Below, in pieces: positions 1 through 13,000 of a stretch of DNA of 64,000 nucleotides. The stretch is from Rotaria sordida (Eukaryota; Rotifera; Eurotatoria; Philodinida; Philodinidae): contig CAJNOL010000580.1 in assembly GCA_905250125.1 (NCBI GenBank), positions 57,596 to 121,595 on the forward strand, in the 5' to 3' direction. The notes below the pieces were generated by a model, which worked only from the letters and a program-made list of their open reading frames with translations, was not told where the DNA came from and made no database searches. Each line of letters opens with the position of its first letter. Positions within the stretch are counted from its first letter, which is position 1. The position numbers and the translations under genes are program-made.

Positions 1-60
1 TATATATGCGGAGTAAAAAGGGAAAATTTATTTTTTTTGTTATATTGATCGATTATTACA

Positions 61-1446
61 CAAAATGATGCTATCTATTGTTGAAAGTAAACGTAATAAA
101 TCAACTTTATTACTTGATACTTTTCGCTAGACACAAGATAAAATTTAAAACACAACTGTTTATTGGAAATACGAAAATCGTTCATGTCTTGGACGTGCTA
201 TACAATATGGTTCAAATGTACCAATCATAAAGAAATCATATAATCATGATGGTGATGAAATGAAATGCAAAATAGAAGAAGTTAAAATGAAATTAAAAAG
301 AAGTATTGAAGATTCATCACAAGTAGTAAAAAAGAATTTATCAAGAAGAAATTATATCGTTGCATATAAATTCACTAGAAATTACACCATTTATACTTAT
401 GTTTCATGAAATGAAAAATTCATTATATAAAACAAGAAATATAAGTTATCCACCTGCTCTACGTACAATTGATCATGTTAATATCGAAGGAATTTGGAGT
501 AAAACATTAAATCGTCAACAATTTATTTTGTATAATTCAAAACATCCTATAGTCGGGACATTAGAATCTCTTAAACAATTATCAAAAAGTGATAATGATT
601 ATTTATTCTTTGATGAAACGTTTAAATCATGTCCAAATCCATTCTGTCAGTTATATTCAGTTCATTCGGTAAATAGTGAATTATCAACACCAAAATTATA
701 TACTTTATTACCTGATAAAAAGTCCAATATACAGATCGATTTTTAATAGTATATTAAATTTATATCATACGAACAATATTTGTTTGAATCCTAAATTTCT
801 TACAATCGACTTTGAACAAGTTACTATTCTTGCTATTAAATTAATTTTTCCAAATGCCATTATTAGAGGATGTAATTTTCATTTTAACAAAATGTATTTA
901 TACTAAATTACAAGATTTAGGATTTCAATCTGCATTTATCAACAAAAAAAATTAAGTAATATAAATGAAATTAATATAAGAAATCTTTTTGAAAAAGAAA
1001 CATGTGCACTTGCATTTATGCTACCACAAGAAATTGGTAAATTATGGGTAATAATAATGGATGAATATCAAGATATTGAAAAAATCCAAGGTTTTTTTGA
1101 TTATATGACAAATACATAGATAGATGATGATGTCTTATTTGATTATGTATTATGGAATTATTATGATTTTAAAAGTTTAAAGACTAATAATCATGTCGAA
1201 GGAGGGCATCATTGATTGAATAATGATTTAAAAAATGTTGTACATCCATATTTTTATCTATTCATTCGTGCAATTCAAAATGATTATGTTTATAATTCAT
1301 CAATATCAGCACGTCATTTAGCAACTGGTATATTACCTCGACGAAAAAAGTTATTTGTAAATCGAAATGTACGATTACATAATTTAGAAGAACGTTTTAA
1401 ACAACAAACATTAACATTGAATGAATATCTTGAAAAGTTATGCGAT
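61..1446 (+). pseudogene. FLYWCH zinc finger / MULE transposase, inactivated
   Basis: This is a decayed Mutator-like transposase. A FLYWCH-type zinc finger can be read at about 100-265 (TVYWKYENRSCLGRAIQYG, then the NHDGDEMKC histidine pair), after an in-frame stop near 127. A MULE transposase core follows: FFDETFKSCP (first catalytic Asp region, about 615-645), then, after a frameshift near 700-745, LTIDFEQ (second Asp, about 800-820) and GCNFHFNKMYLY. After further frame changes comes NNHVEGGHH (Glu region, about 1188-1212), and the end is the segment 1216-1446 (ARHLATGILPRRKK). In-frame stops lie near 1117 and 1213. The order of domains matches FLYWCH-MULE proteins common in rotifers and insects. 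No terminal inverted repeats were seen, and the left end may lie outside the window. It cannot make a functional protein. Confidence 0.85.
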
Positions 1447-1449
1447 TAA

Positions 1450-2493
1450 TCGGAATAAAAAAGTAGTGATTTTTTTTCTTTTCTATATTCATATTTTCTC
1501 TTAATAATTTTTTATTTATATATCTAAATCAGTTCTATAATACGTTTTTTGACAAATATATCTACAAGTAATTAGACACTATTCCTGATTAGTATGATGA
1601 AAAAATCTCATCAAATGATAATCTATTTTTCATTGATTAATTAGAATTTATTTTTTCGACGAAACGGGGCTCAATCAATTTCATTCATTTTAATTATTTT
1701 TAATTTAAAGATTTTTCCAGAGAAATAAAACAAATTTGACCATATCGAGAAAGATTATTTTAGTTTTTTTCAAAAGTCGAAAAATAATGTTGACCTCACT
1801 CTATTGATATATTCACCTGAAAAATCATAAAAATTACAAGACATATTATTGTAAATATACTAATTTAACTTGGAATATTTGATTAATTAACGAGAGTCTT
1901 AGATAAGGTTGGTCGCATCGTTCATTTAAGAAGATCTTCTATAATATGTTAGGATTTATCAAATAAATATTGTTTAGATAATCGATTCTTGTTTTGTTCC
2001 ATTAAAAAAAAAAGTCTAAACACGAAGATTATTCATAAAAGTGGACATTTGTGGAATTAGAATTGATTTAAGAAAATGAATAATCATCAATTATTAAATA
2101 ATTAATTAAGAAATATACAATAATATTATCTCATACTGATAAAAAACAAGTTTAACTTCTCTTGAATGCATCATCTTTAACAAAACAGGCGAGATATTCA
2201 TCAATTATTTTATTTTTTCGTAAATCCTAGAAATAAAATATGTTATATTGTTGAATTTATTCTTCTATATTGATATAATATGGGAAGTATTATTATAAAA
2301 AGTAAAACGATATTTGATAGAATAATGATAATTGAATGAGAAATTTTGAAAAAATCTCAATAAACAAGATAAAGGTTAACTCTTTTAAAAAAGAAATTCT
2401 ATTAAATAGAAAAAAAGAAACCGATTCGATAAATAAATCCAAATAAAATATTGTTAAATAAGAAAAAAAAAGTAAATGATAGATAAATGAAAA
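1450..2493. other. AT-rich intergenic sequence
   Basis: No open frame, splice-consistent exon or clear repeat was found here. The sequence is very AT-rich with short A and T runs. Confidence 0.6.
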
Positions 2494-4877
2494 TTATTGT
2501 TTATAAATAAAAAAAATAATAACAAGAATAAAAATATTTTTTTTAAAAACAGTTTCTTGTATAAATGTATCATATTTGTTATCCCATAAAGATCTCGATG
2601 CAATTATAATTGATTGATCAAGATGTTGTTCAATATAAACTTGTACTATAATTCGATATCTTTGATTTAATTTTTTAAAAAAATCTTTTATTTGTTCACA
2701 TAATGATAAAGAATTTATTTTTGATTTTATATTTTCATATAAATCATCCTTTATATATTCATTTAATAATTTTTTTAAATATTTTGAATATTCTTCAATA
2801 TATTCAAATGGATTTTCAGATATATATTCACTTATTTTATTTATTCGTTGATTTATTATATAATTATCATTTGTTGGATTCATTCGATTTGTAATATCAT
2901 ATCGACCAATTAATGTATTTATTTCTATTTTATTTAAATTTCTTTCTATATATCTATATATATATAGAATATAATCTTACCGTTAGATTGATCAATATTT
3001 GAATAATTGATAAAATAATTCAAATCAAATTGATTTGTTTTTTGAAATAATTCAATTGGAATAGATGGTCTTTGAGGAAATTTAATAAATGATTTATCTT
3101 TAATATAATTTGTTTGATTTAATATAGTTGAATTTTTATTTGAAATAATATGAAAAAGATAATTTTCGATTTTAAAACGATATTCATCAATTTGTTTTAA
3201 TGATTGTTCAATTAAATGAGATATATTTAAAAGAATTTGTGAACGTATTTTACTATATTGATATGTTGATTCTACACGATTGATTTTTTTCATTAATCGA
3301 TTAAGATTATCATTTGATTCATTTGACCATTTTAATAATGAATTTATTCCTCCAAGAGGAATATTTTTGACGAGTTTCGTTGAACCATAATTATCAATAG
3401 ATTCTATTTGAATATAAAAGATTTTTTTTGTTAAAATAATAACTGAAAATAATCAGTCTATCTCAATCTGTTATATAAAAGATAATTTATCTTTTGTTTA
3501 ATATTTATCAATGAAATATGTCAAATTCTCAATCAAATTCTATTATTTATTTATTTATCTAAACATCCAATAAACATAGAGGATAAACAATTTATTTAAA
3601 GATTTATGTCAATATGATATAGTTATCAAAGACGAAGAGGTTATATTTATCTATTTATATTGAATATAATATTCTTTGACTATAATTATTGATAGGATTG
3701 ATAGATAATATTATTTAAATATATAATAAATATGGTTAGAATTTGTTTATTATAGTCTATCTATTTATTATAGTCTATCTATTTATTATAGAGAGAAATG
3801 AAAATGGTAAATGTGTACTTTGTTTTTATCTTATTTTGGTTCAATGTTCTATATAGAAAGAATTTTATAAAAAAATCTTGATAAAATTTAAATTTAACGT
3901 TAAAAAGAAAATGTTAATATACTCTTCAATAATAATGAATATATATTTATTTTATTTTATTTTAATGATCGAATCTTGTTAATAAATCAATTGATAAATT
4001 GATCTATGATTGATTTTGTTTATTAAAAATAATAAAATATTATCTTTATCGAATTCAATTTCTCTATAGATTATCTAGATCAAATTCATCTCTGAATAAT
4101 CATATATCAGTTCGATCTCTTAGGTTATTATTCGATAGATAATCAATATCGACAAGAATTTTTAATTAAATTTATTATTTATTCAAATGAAGAGAAGAAA
4201 AATTCATTTTAGAAATTCTAGTTGAAACTGTTCAATATTTTTATTTAATTCTATCCTTAAATCTCTTGTTCTATATCGACGATTTAAAATCTAGCTTTTT
4301 TTGTTTTAATGATAGGTCTATGTTTTCAATAGGATATTGAATAAATTCTATTCTCTAACAGTTATTTATATATAAAGGTTAAAGTTAAATCTTTCAAATA
4401 AGTAAATCTACTCTTATTATATAACTGAGATGAGATAAGATCTTTAATTCTTAATAAGATATTTGACAATTGATTAGGATGAACATAATTAAAATAGTCT
4501 TGATTGAAAAAAGATGATTTACTTAAAGAATATTCTAGGTTAGTATAAGTATTGTCTATGATAAAAATAAAATATTGAGTTGAATTTGTCAATATTGTTT
4601 TATATATAAATGGTAAAAGATTCTATGATCTTTTTATGTATTTATTCTCTAAAAAATAATTAATATAATTAAATTATATTTTTGATAAAGTCAATATCAA
4701 TATGATTTTGTTAATATAATCTATCATTTCTTTATTATAAATAAAGTTAAAATGATAAAATAAATATTGATTTCGTAGGAAATAAATCTGAATAATTCAA
4801 TAATAAAATAAATCTAAAATACCTTTTTGTTTGTAAACATATATTTTATGTTGTTTATTTGATGTTGGTTGATCCAT
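2494..4877 (-). CDS. Tctex1-domain dynein light chain-like protein (three exons)
   Basis: Spliced model on the minus strand: exon 1 4877-4823 (ATG, MDQPTSNKQHKIYVYKQK), exon 2 3403-2981, exon 3 2945-2494, giving 309 aa. Phases agree at both junctions (phase 1, phase 1) and every intron is GT-AG. The C-terminal ~110 residues are a Tctex1 domain, with the diagnostic core RYRIIVQVYIEQ, IIIASRSLWDNKYDTF and a final hydrophobic strand ending FFIYKQ. This resembles the DYNLT5/TCTEX1D group. Members bind dynein intermediate chain or act in ciliary/axonemal dynein. The N-terminal ~150 residues are hydrophilic, Asn/Lys-rich and probably partly helical, and match nothing I recognise. The second intron (2946-2980) is only 35 bp; the first is 1.4 kb. 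The domain is secure. The link to exon 1 rests on phase and splice sites only. Confidence 0.8.
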
Positions 4878-4964
4878 AATTGTTGATGATATATTATTTA
4901 AATTTATTGAATATATAAAAGTTAATTTATTAAAATAATATTATATAAAGGCGGTAATAAAATA

Positions 4965-5318
4965 TTATTCTTCGAAATAAAGATGAATATTATCTTTAAG
5001 AGAAATTCTTTTTTGTTTATCATCTGCAATTTTTTCAGCAGTTATAGCTAATTCGAGACTTTTTCTCATAAGTTCTTCAATAAAAATAGGTGTTTTTAGA
5101 ATAGAAATCGATCTTTTTTCATTATTTATATTAATTAATTTATCTTCTTGTTTATTTGTTCGATGATTATTTGAATAATTTATATATTTATTTATATTAA
5201 ATGATTCTTTTTTATAACGATATAATAAATAAACTGTTATTATTAATATTGTTGAACTAATAATAACACCTAAACCAATTAAAATTCTTCCTACTATTTC
5301 ACCACGATTAATTGACAT
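4965..5318 (-). CDS. Small single-pass membrane protein, unknown function
   Basis: A single 117-residue open frame starts at an ATG at 5318. Residues about 9-33 (VGRILIGLGVIISSTILIITVYLLYRY) form one strong transmembrane helix followed by a basic stop-transfer RYKK. The ~80-residue tail is polar, Asn/Lys-rich and probably cytosolic, and ends HLYFEE. I recognise no family. The stop lies 88 bp before the ATG of the Tctex1 gene on the same strand, so the two are head-to-tail neighbours. Codon use (GAT, AAT, TTA, ATA) matches the surrounding host genes, which supports real coding. An additional 5' exon cannot be excluded. Confidence 0.55.
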   Translation of the reverse strand: MSINRGEIVGRILIGLGVIISSTILIITVYLLYRYKKESFNINKYINYSNNHRTNKQEDKLININNEKRSISILKTPIFIEELMRKSLELAITAEKIADDKQKRISLKDNIHLYFEE

Positions 5319-5585
5319 TTTACTTTTTTCTTTTTAAATTAAATTATTTTTTTTTTTTGAAAAAAGAACAAATAATAGAATAATTATATTGAAGAGAGAT
5401 TAAGAATATTTACTGAGAGAGAGACATAGAGATAAACTAATTGACAAGGTTTATTCTCGCGCTTAATTATTTTATTTTATTTTATTTAACTAAAAGAATA
5501 ATAAAACAAGAAGAGTTAATTATTTAATAAAAATATATTATTATAATAAAAATAAAGATAACAACTGAATAAGATATTAATCGAC

Positions 5586-5616
<31 letters not shown>

Positions 5617-7583
5617 ATAAAGATTTTATTAATTAGTTAATTTAATAAAAATGATTTTTTTCAAAAGAATTTTAAAAATCTAATTAAAAATATATTATAA
5701 TGAAAAAAGAAAAATAACATTTCCTTATTAATCAATCGAGAATGATTAAATGAGTGAAGAATTATTCTTTTTAATAATTATCAAAAAAAGTCTTATTTAT
5801 CGAAATTGATTTTTGTTTTATCTAGAATTGTTAGTGATGATAATAATCCTATTGATAACGAGTATATTTTCATTATTTTTTATCGATTTATTCTATAGAA
5901 TATATTTATATAAATTAATTTTTATCATTAATTATAGAATTCGAATATCGATATTTAGTTATTAATAATTATCTTTAGTTATTATAATTATATTTAAATA
6001 AATTCGGTTTCCTATTGAATAGTTTTAAAAAGGGTAAAGAGAAATAAATATCGAAATAAAATCTATTCTTAATCATATATTAACTATTGACAATAATATA
6101 ATTATATTTATATTTATTATTTCATATGTCAATAAAACACGATCAATATAGAAATGAATTAATTCTTAAATAAGAAACGATAATCAACAATCACCTCAAT
6201 TATGATAATATCAAGAGAATTTATTTAATATTATCTTCATTATAAATATTCTTCTCAAGATATATTGAATAAAATTTGTAAAAGTGGTCACTATTTTCAA
6301 TGGTTTATTTATATAATATAGAAATATATAATAAACTCTTAAATGAATCGATTTTTATAAAATCATATTTCTAATGTTATACTGATAAAGAAAATAAAAA
6401 AACGATATTTTCAAAGATGAATAAGAGAATTCGAAGATTTACAAATCTAAAGAGTTGATAGAATTAAGATATTAGTTTTAAAAATGATAAAATCAATATT
6501 TAAATCGATAACCATTGGATATTATCTATTTAAATAATAATATTATTATAAAATATAATTTGTCAAAAATTTTCTAAAATATATTTATTTAATCGAAATA
6601 TATTTTCTAATGATCTAGTTCAACCTATGATTAGATTATCAGAAATAGAATCTCGATACTTTTTCTAGATGAACTTTTTTCAAGAATAATTATTCTAAAC
6701 TCTCGATATTGATAAACATAATCGAGATATTCGATTTTAAAAATCCATACTATTTTTAATATAAACAAATTTCTATAATCGAGTCAAGAATAATCTCTTT
6801 CATTTAACGATTATCACGGACGGGGATCAAGAAAAATTCTCGGAGTTTTTATTAGAATAAAAACTGTCATCGTCGGATATTGATTAAAAAAATGAGTCAC
6901 CTCAATAATGAATAACTCCAATCGAATATTCGAATATTTGCTTATATATTCAGTTTTAGATATAGAACAAAAACAAAAATCTTTTACTTCAACTTTTTCT
7001 TAATTATTAAATCAATCTTATTCAAGTTTGAAAGTTTTTATGATTAAAATCGAAATAAATAAATAATTTTATAAAAATCAGGAGACTAATTCGAACTGAT
7101 TCAATATTTATATTAAATGAATTTATTTATAATAAAGAGATTTTAATAAAATAATAAGACATAAACAAATTATAATTGAGATAATTTCGATTTGTTTTAT
7201 TTTGAGAATGATTAGATGAAAAATGAGAGTTTATTTGTTTATTTTATTCTCTTTCTTTTTATTTTAAATGTCATTCAATAATATAAACAATGATACTATT
7301 TATATATAAATAAATATAGATCAAACAAATATTTCATCTTTAACGAGAATATATTTAATAACATATTAATTAGATCTTTCCTCTTTTTTTTTTTCTATAA
7401 TTCGGTAAATTTGTGAATCATTAATTGAATTTATTTCAAATAATTTAAATATAATTCATTTAACAACTAATTATTATAATATCATTATTTTACTTTTTCT
7501 ATTACTTTTTATAAATATTATTTTTTATTTAACTTAATTAATTAAAACAAATAGATTAATCAATAACATTCGAATATTTATTT
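5319..7583. other. AT-rich intergenic sequence with a (TA)n tract
   Basis: No supported gene. A short TA dinucleotide tract lies at about 5590-5616. The rest is low-complexity AT-rich sequence. Confidence 0.55.
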
Positions 7584-8802
7584 ATATATAAAGAATATTC
7601 CACAAGTTCTAAAACGATTTTAAAATTGATCGTTCTCGAATTGTAGAAAAGGTTTGAAATAGTTCTATAGAATTCGAATATTTTAATTCTATAGATTAGT
7701 ATCATCAGTGATTAACTGTAATAAGAGTAATATTTTATATTATTTAACAATTCTCCTAATTATCTTTATTATTATTTTAAAAATGAAACAACTTTTTAAC
7801 GATAAAATAAAACAAATGAAAATTTATCAATGCTTCTCTATTCGATAATAACATTGATCAATAGATTATTTAAATTGGCCTGCGATTCTATCTCTGATAG
7901 GTTGACATAAGGGCAGCAGTGTTCACATTTTCAACAAATGAAATTAGAGAAGTTTCGGAAATTTGAAATATTTGGTCCTTCTGAATTGTTGGGTATTCGT
8001 CAAAATAATCTTATTCCCGAAATATCTGAAATTTGTGCAATTCTATACTTCTGAAAACTGGCGAAATTAGAGAAATTTCGAAAATTTTTTAAACTTTGAA
8101 TATGTTTAAAAGATATTTATTTTCACTCTTATCTATTTATCGAGGTGATGAATATTTCATATATTTGAGTTATTTTTCGAAAATATGAACATATATCTAT
8201 AAACATTTATCAAATTAGTTCGATTGATTTCTAATATTTTTTTTTCAATTGATCAATATCACTCTATTCACCTTCTACTAGTTTATCTTTTAATATACTT
8301 GAAACCTTTTCAATAGGTTAAATCTCACTCACTTTTACACCACAATTTATTGGTTCAATTCGATTGATAAAAACATGTTTAACGCCGTTCAATCTCACCT
8401 GCGTCCTTTTTTTACCATATTTCCTAGTCCTCATAAATCACATTAACAAACGAATCGAACAAATTTTCTATTCTTTTATGTCAATCTATCAGAGATAGAA
8501 TAGTAGACCGATTTAAATAATCTATTGATCAATCTTATTATCGAATAGAGAAGCATTGATAAATTTTCATTTGTTTTATTTTATCGTTAAAAAGTTGTTT
8601 CATTTTTAAAATAATAATAAAGATAATTAGGAGAATTGTTAAATAATATAAAATATTACTCTTATTACAGTTAATCACTGATGATACTAATCTATAGAAT
8701 TAAAATATTCGAATTCTATAGAACTATTTCAAACCTTTTCTACAATTCGAGAACGATCAATTTTAAAATCGTTTTAGAACTTGTGGAATATTCTTTATAT
8801 AT
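7584..8802. mobile_element. 1.2 kb element with 327 bp terminal inverted repeats
   Basis: Positions 7584-7910 and 8476-8802 are near-identical inverted copies. Examples are ATATATAAAGAATATTCC at the left edge and its complement at the right edge, and CTATCTCTGATAG near both inner edges. A 565 bp unique centre with no open frame separates them. Flanking sequences do not show a clear target-site duplication. The form fits a non-autonomous DNA transposon with long TIRs (Mutator-like or foldback). An inverted duplication by another route is possible. Confidence 0.7.
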
Positions 8803-10071
8803 GATATGTTAGGGAGAATATGGAATATACCAATAGATTATCTAATAGACCGAATAAAATACATTATCTAATTAAATGAAAATAAAAAAGGTCATAAAGA
8901 AAGAAAACAAGAAGGCGGCACTAGGTTAAATAATTTATCGAATGAAATAATATAGATATCTATAGTTAACAATATATATATCTATAGAAATAAATAAAAT
9001 GAATATATATCGATAATATATTTAAGAAATTTGTCTTTTTCTAAGTCTTACCTAGGTGACATAAGATATTAATAATCATTCGATTAAAACAAGTATATAA
9101 ACAAAATAATCTTTGTTCTTTTTTTTTTCATAAGATACATTGAATTGAATCGTCTATATAGATTAGTTTTTTTTGTTATTAGACAATCGGAATAATTAAA
9201 AATGATATCCGAAAATAAATCAATAGAAACGATTAAAATATGATTGAAAAATAGTTGAGTAAGGTTTTTTTTCTAAAAAAGTAAATTTTAGATTGGTCTA
9301 TAAATAATTGTAGAATAATCAATTTTTTATAAGAATAAATTGTTTTTTATATGAATAGAGAAACCCAAAGAAATATTCAATCGATATATATTGAATATAT
9401 TTAAAGAAGATCTTTTTTCAATTTTCAACAGTTTCAAAACCATTCAACATAAACAAAGATTTACAATTTAAAATGAGAATTTTATCTTCATTCCAATTAT
9501 TTATTCAAAACTGATTTTTAACACAGAAATTATTAATAAAAAGTGAAGAATTCGGTGAAATAAATAATTCTATCGATACACAAATATTGATTTAAACTTT
9601 TTATTTAATGTTCTTTTTATTAAAAATATCTCAAATTAAGATAAAAGAATATTATTTTTTATTAATCTTACTTCTATAAAAACAAGTGAAAATTCGTTGG
9701 ATTCTATAAAAAAGAAAATATTTATTCTGATAAAATCTAATATTATGTATAAATGAATTGATATCGAACTAGTGATAGTTTCAATCGATAAAGATATTAA
9801 CTTTGTTTTTAATTAAGATTTATTTTCATAAAAAGTTGAAAGTTTTTATTTAAATGAATCGATTTTGTTTGTTTCTAATTATGTTGATAAACTATTTTAA
9901 AAGTGAAGAAGTTTGTTTTTATTTGTTAATAATATAATATCGAAATGAAATATAATAATATGTATAATAGGGACATCTAAAGAATTATTATCATTGGAAA
10001 ATAATCTATTTAATGTAAAAAAAGCAATAATGATTCATATAAAATTGTTCGAAAAAAAAGAAAGTTAAATA
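8803..10071. other. AT-rich upstream sequence of the LETM1-domain gene
   Basis: No exon, repeat or RNA gene could be supported here. It presumably includes the promoter of the gene that starts at 10072, but no promoter element is distinct from the AT-rich background. Confidence 0.5.
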
Positions 10072-13000
10072 ATGGAAAGTCTCTTTTTATTAAAATTGAA
10101 TAAAATAATAAATTGTAATAGTCGTTTATCTTCATCAAGAGTAAAACCTTCGATTATTTCTCGTATTCGATATCTTCTTAATCATTATTGGCTTGGATCA
10201 AAATTACTTTATCAAAATTATAAATCTGTTCAAGAAATTCGAAAAAAGTTTGTTTATTTTATTTAATATTATTCAAAATAAATTTATTCTTTTTATTTTA
10301 ATAAAAAAAAATCTAAAATAGAGATGTTAATTCATTAACCCGTATTGATAAAATCGGATTTGAACAATTTCGTTATGATATTCGTGTTGGAGGTCCATTT
10401 GTTTTATTATTTTCAATTCCAATAATTGGTTATAGTGCACCTATTATTGCTCTTATAGCTCCAAAATATCTTCCATCAACATTAATTATGCCAAAACAAA
10501 AGGTTTTAGATAAAATGAAAAGAAATTTTCTAAAATTAAACAAATTTTGTTTAAGGTTAAATTTTTGAAAGATGATGCATCATCATCATCATTAATTATT
10601 GATTCATTAATCGAATTTAGTCAAAGAAAATACAATTATGAAAATATTCATGGTATTATATCAATTATGGAATTTATTAATCAAGTAAATAAATTTATCT
10701 CTAGTTTAGATTTGTTTTTTCTCTAGTTAATATCAATTAGCATGAGAAATAATTTTTATCCAAATAAAATAAATCAATAGAGAATGGAACGTTAGAATTA
10801 CTCTAGAGTTACCTTATCAGATAATTAATCATGGATCTATTATTAGTTATTGACTAACGGGAAATCAGAATCGACCATGGAAAATTTTCAACTTTATCAA
10901 CGAAAAGCTTCATTTTCTTTTTTCTAAAGTAACTAGAGTTTTGAAATATTTATCGAAGCTTTTCTAACTCGATCAATCTTAATCTCAATCAATCTTAATT
11001 TCGAAAAAGCGATTAGAGATTTAGATTTGTCAAGTCAGATAACCTTTGATAAATCTTTCTAACGAATTATTATTTTAGAAAAAAAGTCTTTGATTAATAA
11101 ATTTGAAAATGTTTGATTATCCATTGGTTGATAACTGGTTAGGAATCCATAATTAGTTAGTTATTTATCTAAGAGTAAGTTAACATTTCTCAATAGGAAT
11201 TTATCTTAAGGATTATATCGAAATAATAGCTAAGATCAAGTTACGCTCTTTTTTTAAATCGAACTCATTGAATAAGATTAGTTTTCGAGATAACGTTCAA
11301 TTTATTAAAATTTCTTTTTTATTCAAACCGTCGACTAACACTTTTTAAATAGTCTATCAAATATCAGTTTGATTAAGATTTAAACAAAAAGAGTCACTAC
11401 TATTTATATAATAAACACCTCAAATCGTTTCTTCTTTTTTTAAACTAAAATAAATTTATCCTTTTTTTTATTAAATCAGTGACAATAAAAAAAAAGCAAT
11501 TTATTAAATATACTTTATATCTTCAATATTATATAACCAATTAGTTTATCTATTAACAGTTGAATCGAGGTCGTCTAGTCACTTTAATGAAAAATACATA
11601 AATAAATTGATCGAATTTCGAGATTTTATTTCTAATATATTCATCTTTATAGATAATAACTATTCAATTGTCAATCAATAGAAGAATATTGATAAAGAGA
11701 CTCTTCATTAAATAAAATGAGAAGCTAGGACGAATACGATATATCGAGATTATCTTTCCTCTTCGATCAACATATCAACAAAACAAAATATTTTTATAAC
11801 AAATAAATATTTATTATGAAAATTATTTTTATTCTCTCTTTAGATTTTCTATTTAACTCCGATAAGAATTAATCTTTGATGAATATTTTTTAGAATAAAA
11901 GAGAATTTTATTATTCTACTCGAAATCTACTAATAATAGATCTAAAACAAATATATCGACAACGACAATAGATAACAATCTTATCTCTTCAACAATTCAA
12001 ATAAGTTAACCTCAATATTTATTTTTATATTATTTTATTTGAGATTAATTCATTTTCTAATAAATTATCTTTTTTTATTTTTTCAAAAAATATCTAATAA
12101 TAGAAAATAATCCTAATAAACTTTTAAGATTGATATAGAAATAGTAGATAAATTGATTTTAGATTTATACTATTAATATTATAACTGACGAGGGAACCTA
12201 TTCAACTGTCCAATCGCTTTTGAGTTCGAACTCAGTTTGAAAGATAGACCCCAGTGAGGTATGAAAAGGCCCAAAAGGATAAGTGCCCATAGGCCTTCCG
12301 TCCAGAGTTATAGGCATTTTACTAGATTTTTAGCCTATGGCACAGTATATACCAAAAAATCGAATGACAATATTTCGAGCTGAGATTTCGTCCAACGATA
12401 GGTCTATGTACCAATAGAATGCCCTGAAAATTTCAGCTCAAAAGAATGTTTCAATCTCGGGATATTAAACTCCCAAAAATCACGCATATCCCGCGAATGA
12501 TGCTAGAATTTTTTGGCTTTTGGGTGTTCAATATCTCGAGATTGGAACATTCTTTTGAGCTGAAATTTTCAGGGCATTCTATTGGTACATAGACCTATCT
12601 TTGGACATAATCTCAGCTCGAAATATTGTCATTCGATTTTTTGGTATATACTGTGCCATAGGCTAAAAATCTAGTAAAATGCCTATAACTCTGGACGGAA
12701 GGCCTATGGGCACTTATCCTTTTGGGCCTTTTCATACCTCACTGGGGTCTATCTTTCAAACTGAGTTCGAACTCAAAAGCGATTGGACAGTTGAATAGGT
12801 TCCCTCGTGAGATTATTTTCTTTTATCATCCTTATATTAATTAAATGAAAATAATCTTCTATTCAATATCTCAATCAATTTTTAGTTTTATTAGTTGATC
12901 ATTTAGGATCTATTCAAAATCCATTTTATAAACTAACTTCGAACAAACAAAGAGCTATGAATAACTATTCAACTTATGATTGTCAATAATGTTTCGATAA

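Noticed and set aside
4362-4592. 76-codon minus-strand frame within intron 1 of the Tctex1 gene
   Set aside because: Lacks good splice sites, and its inclusion is not needed for phase. The composition is compatible with chance in AT-rich DNA.
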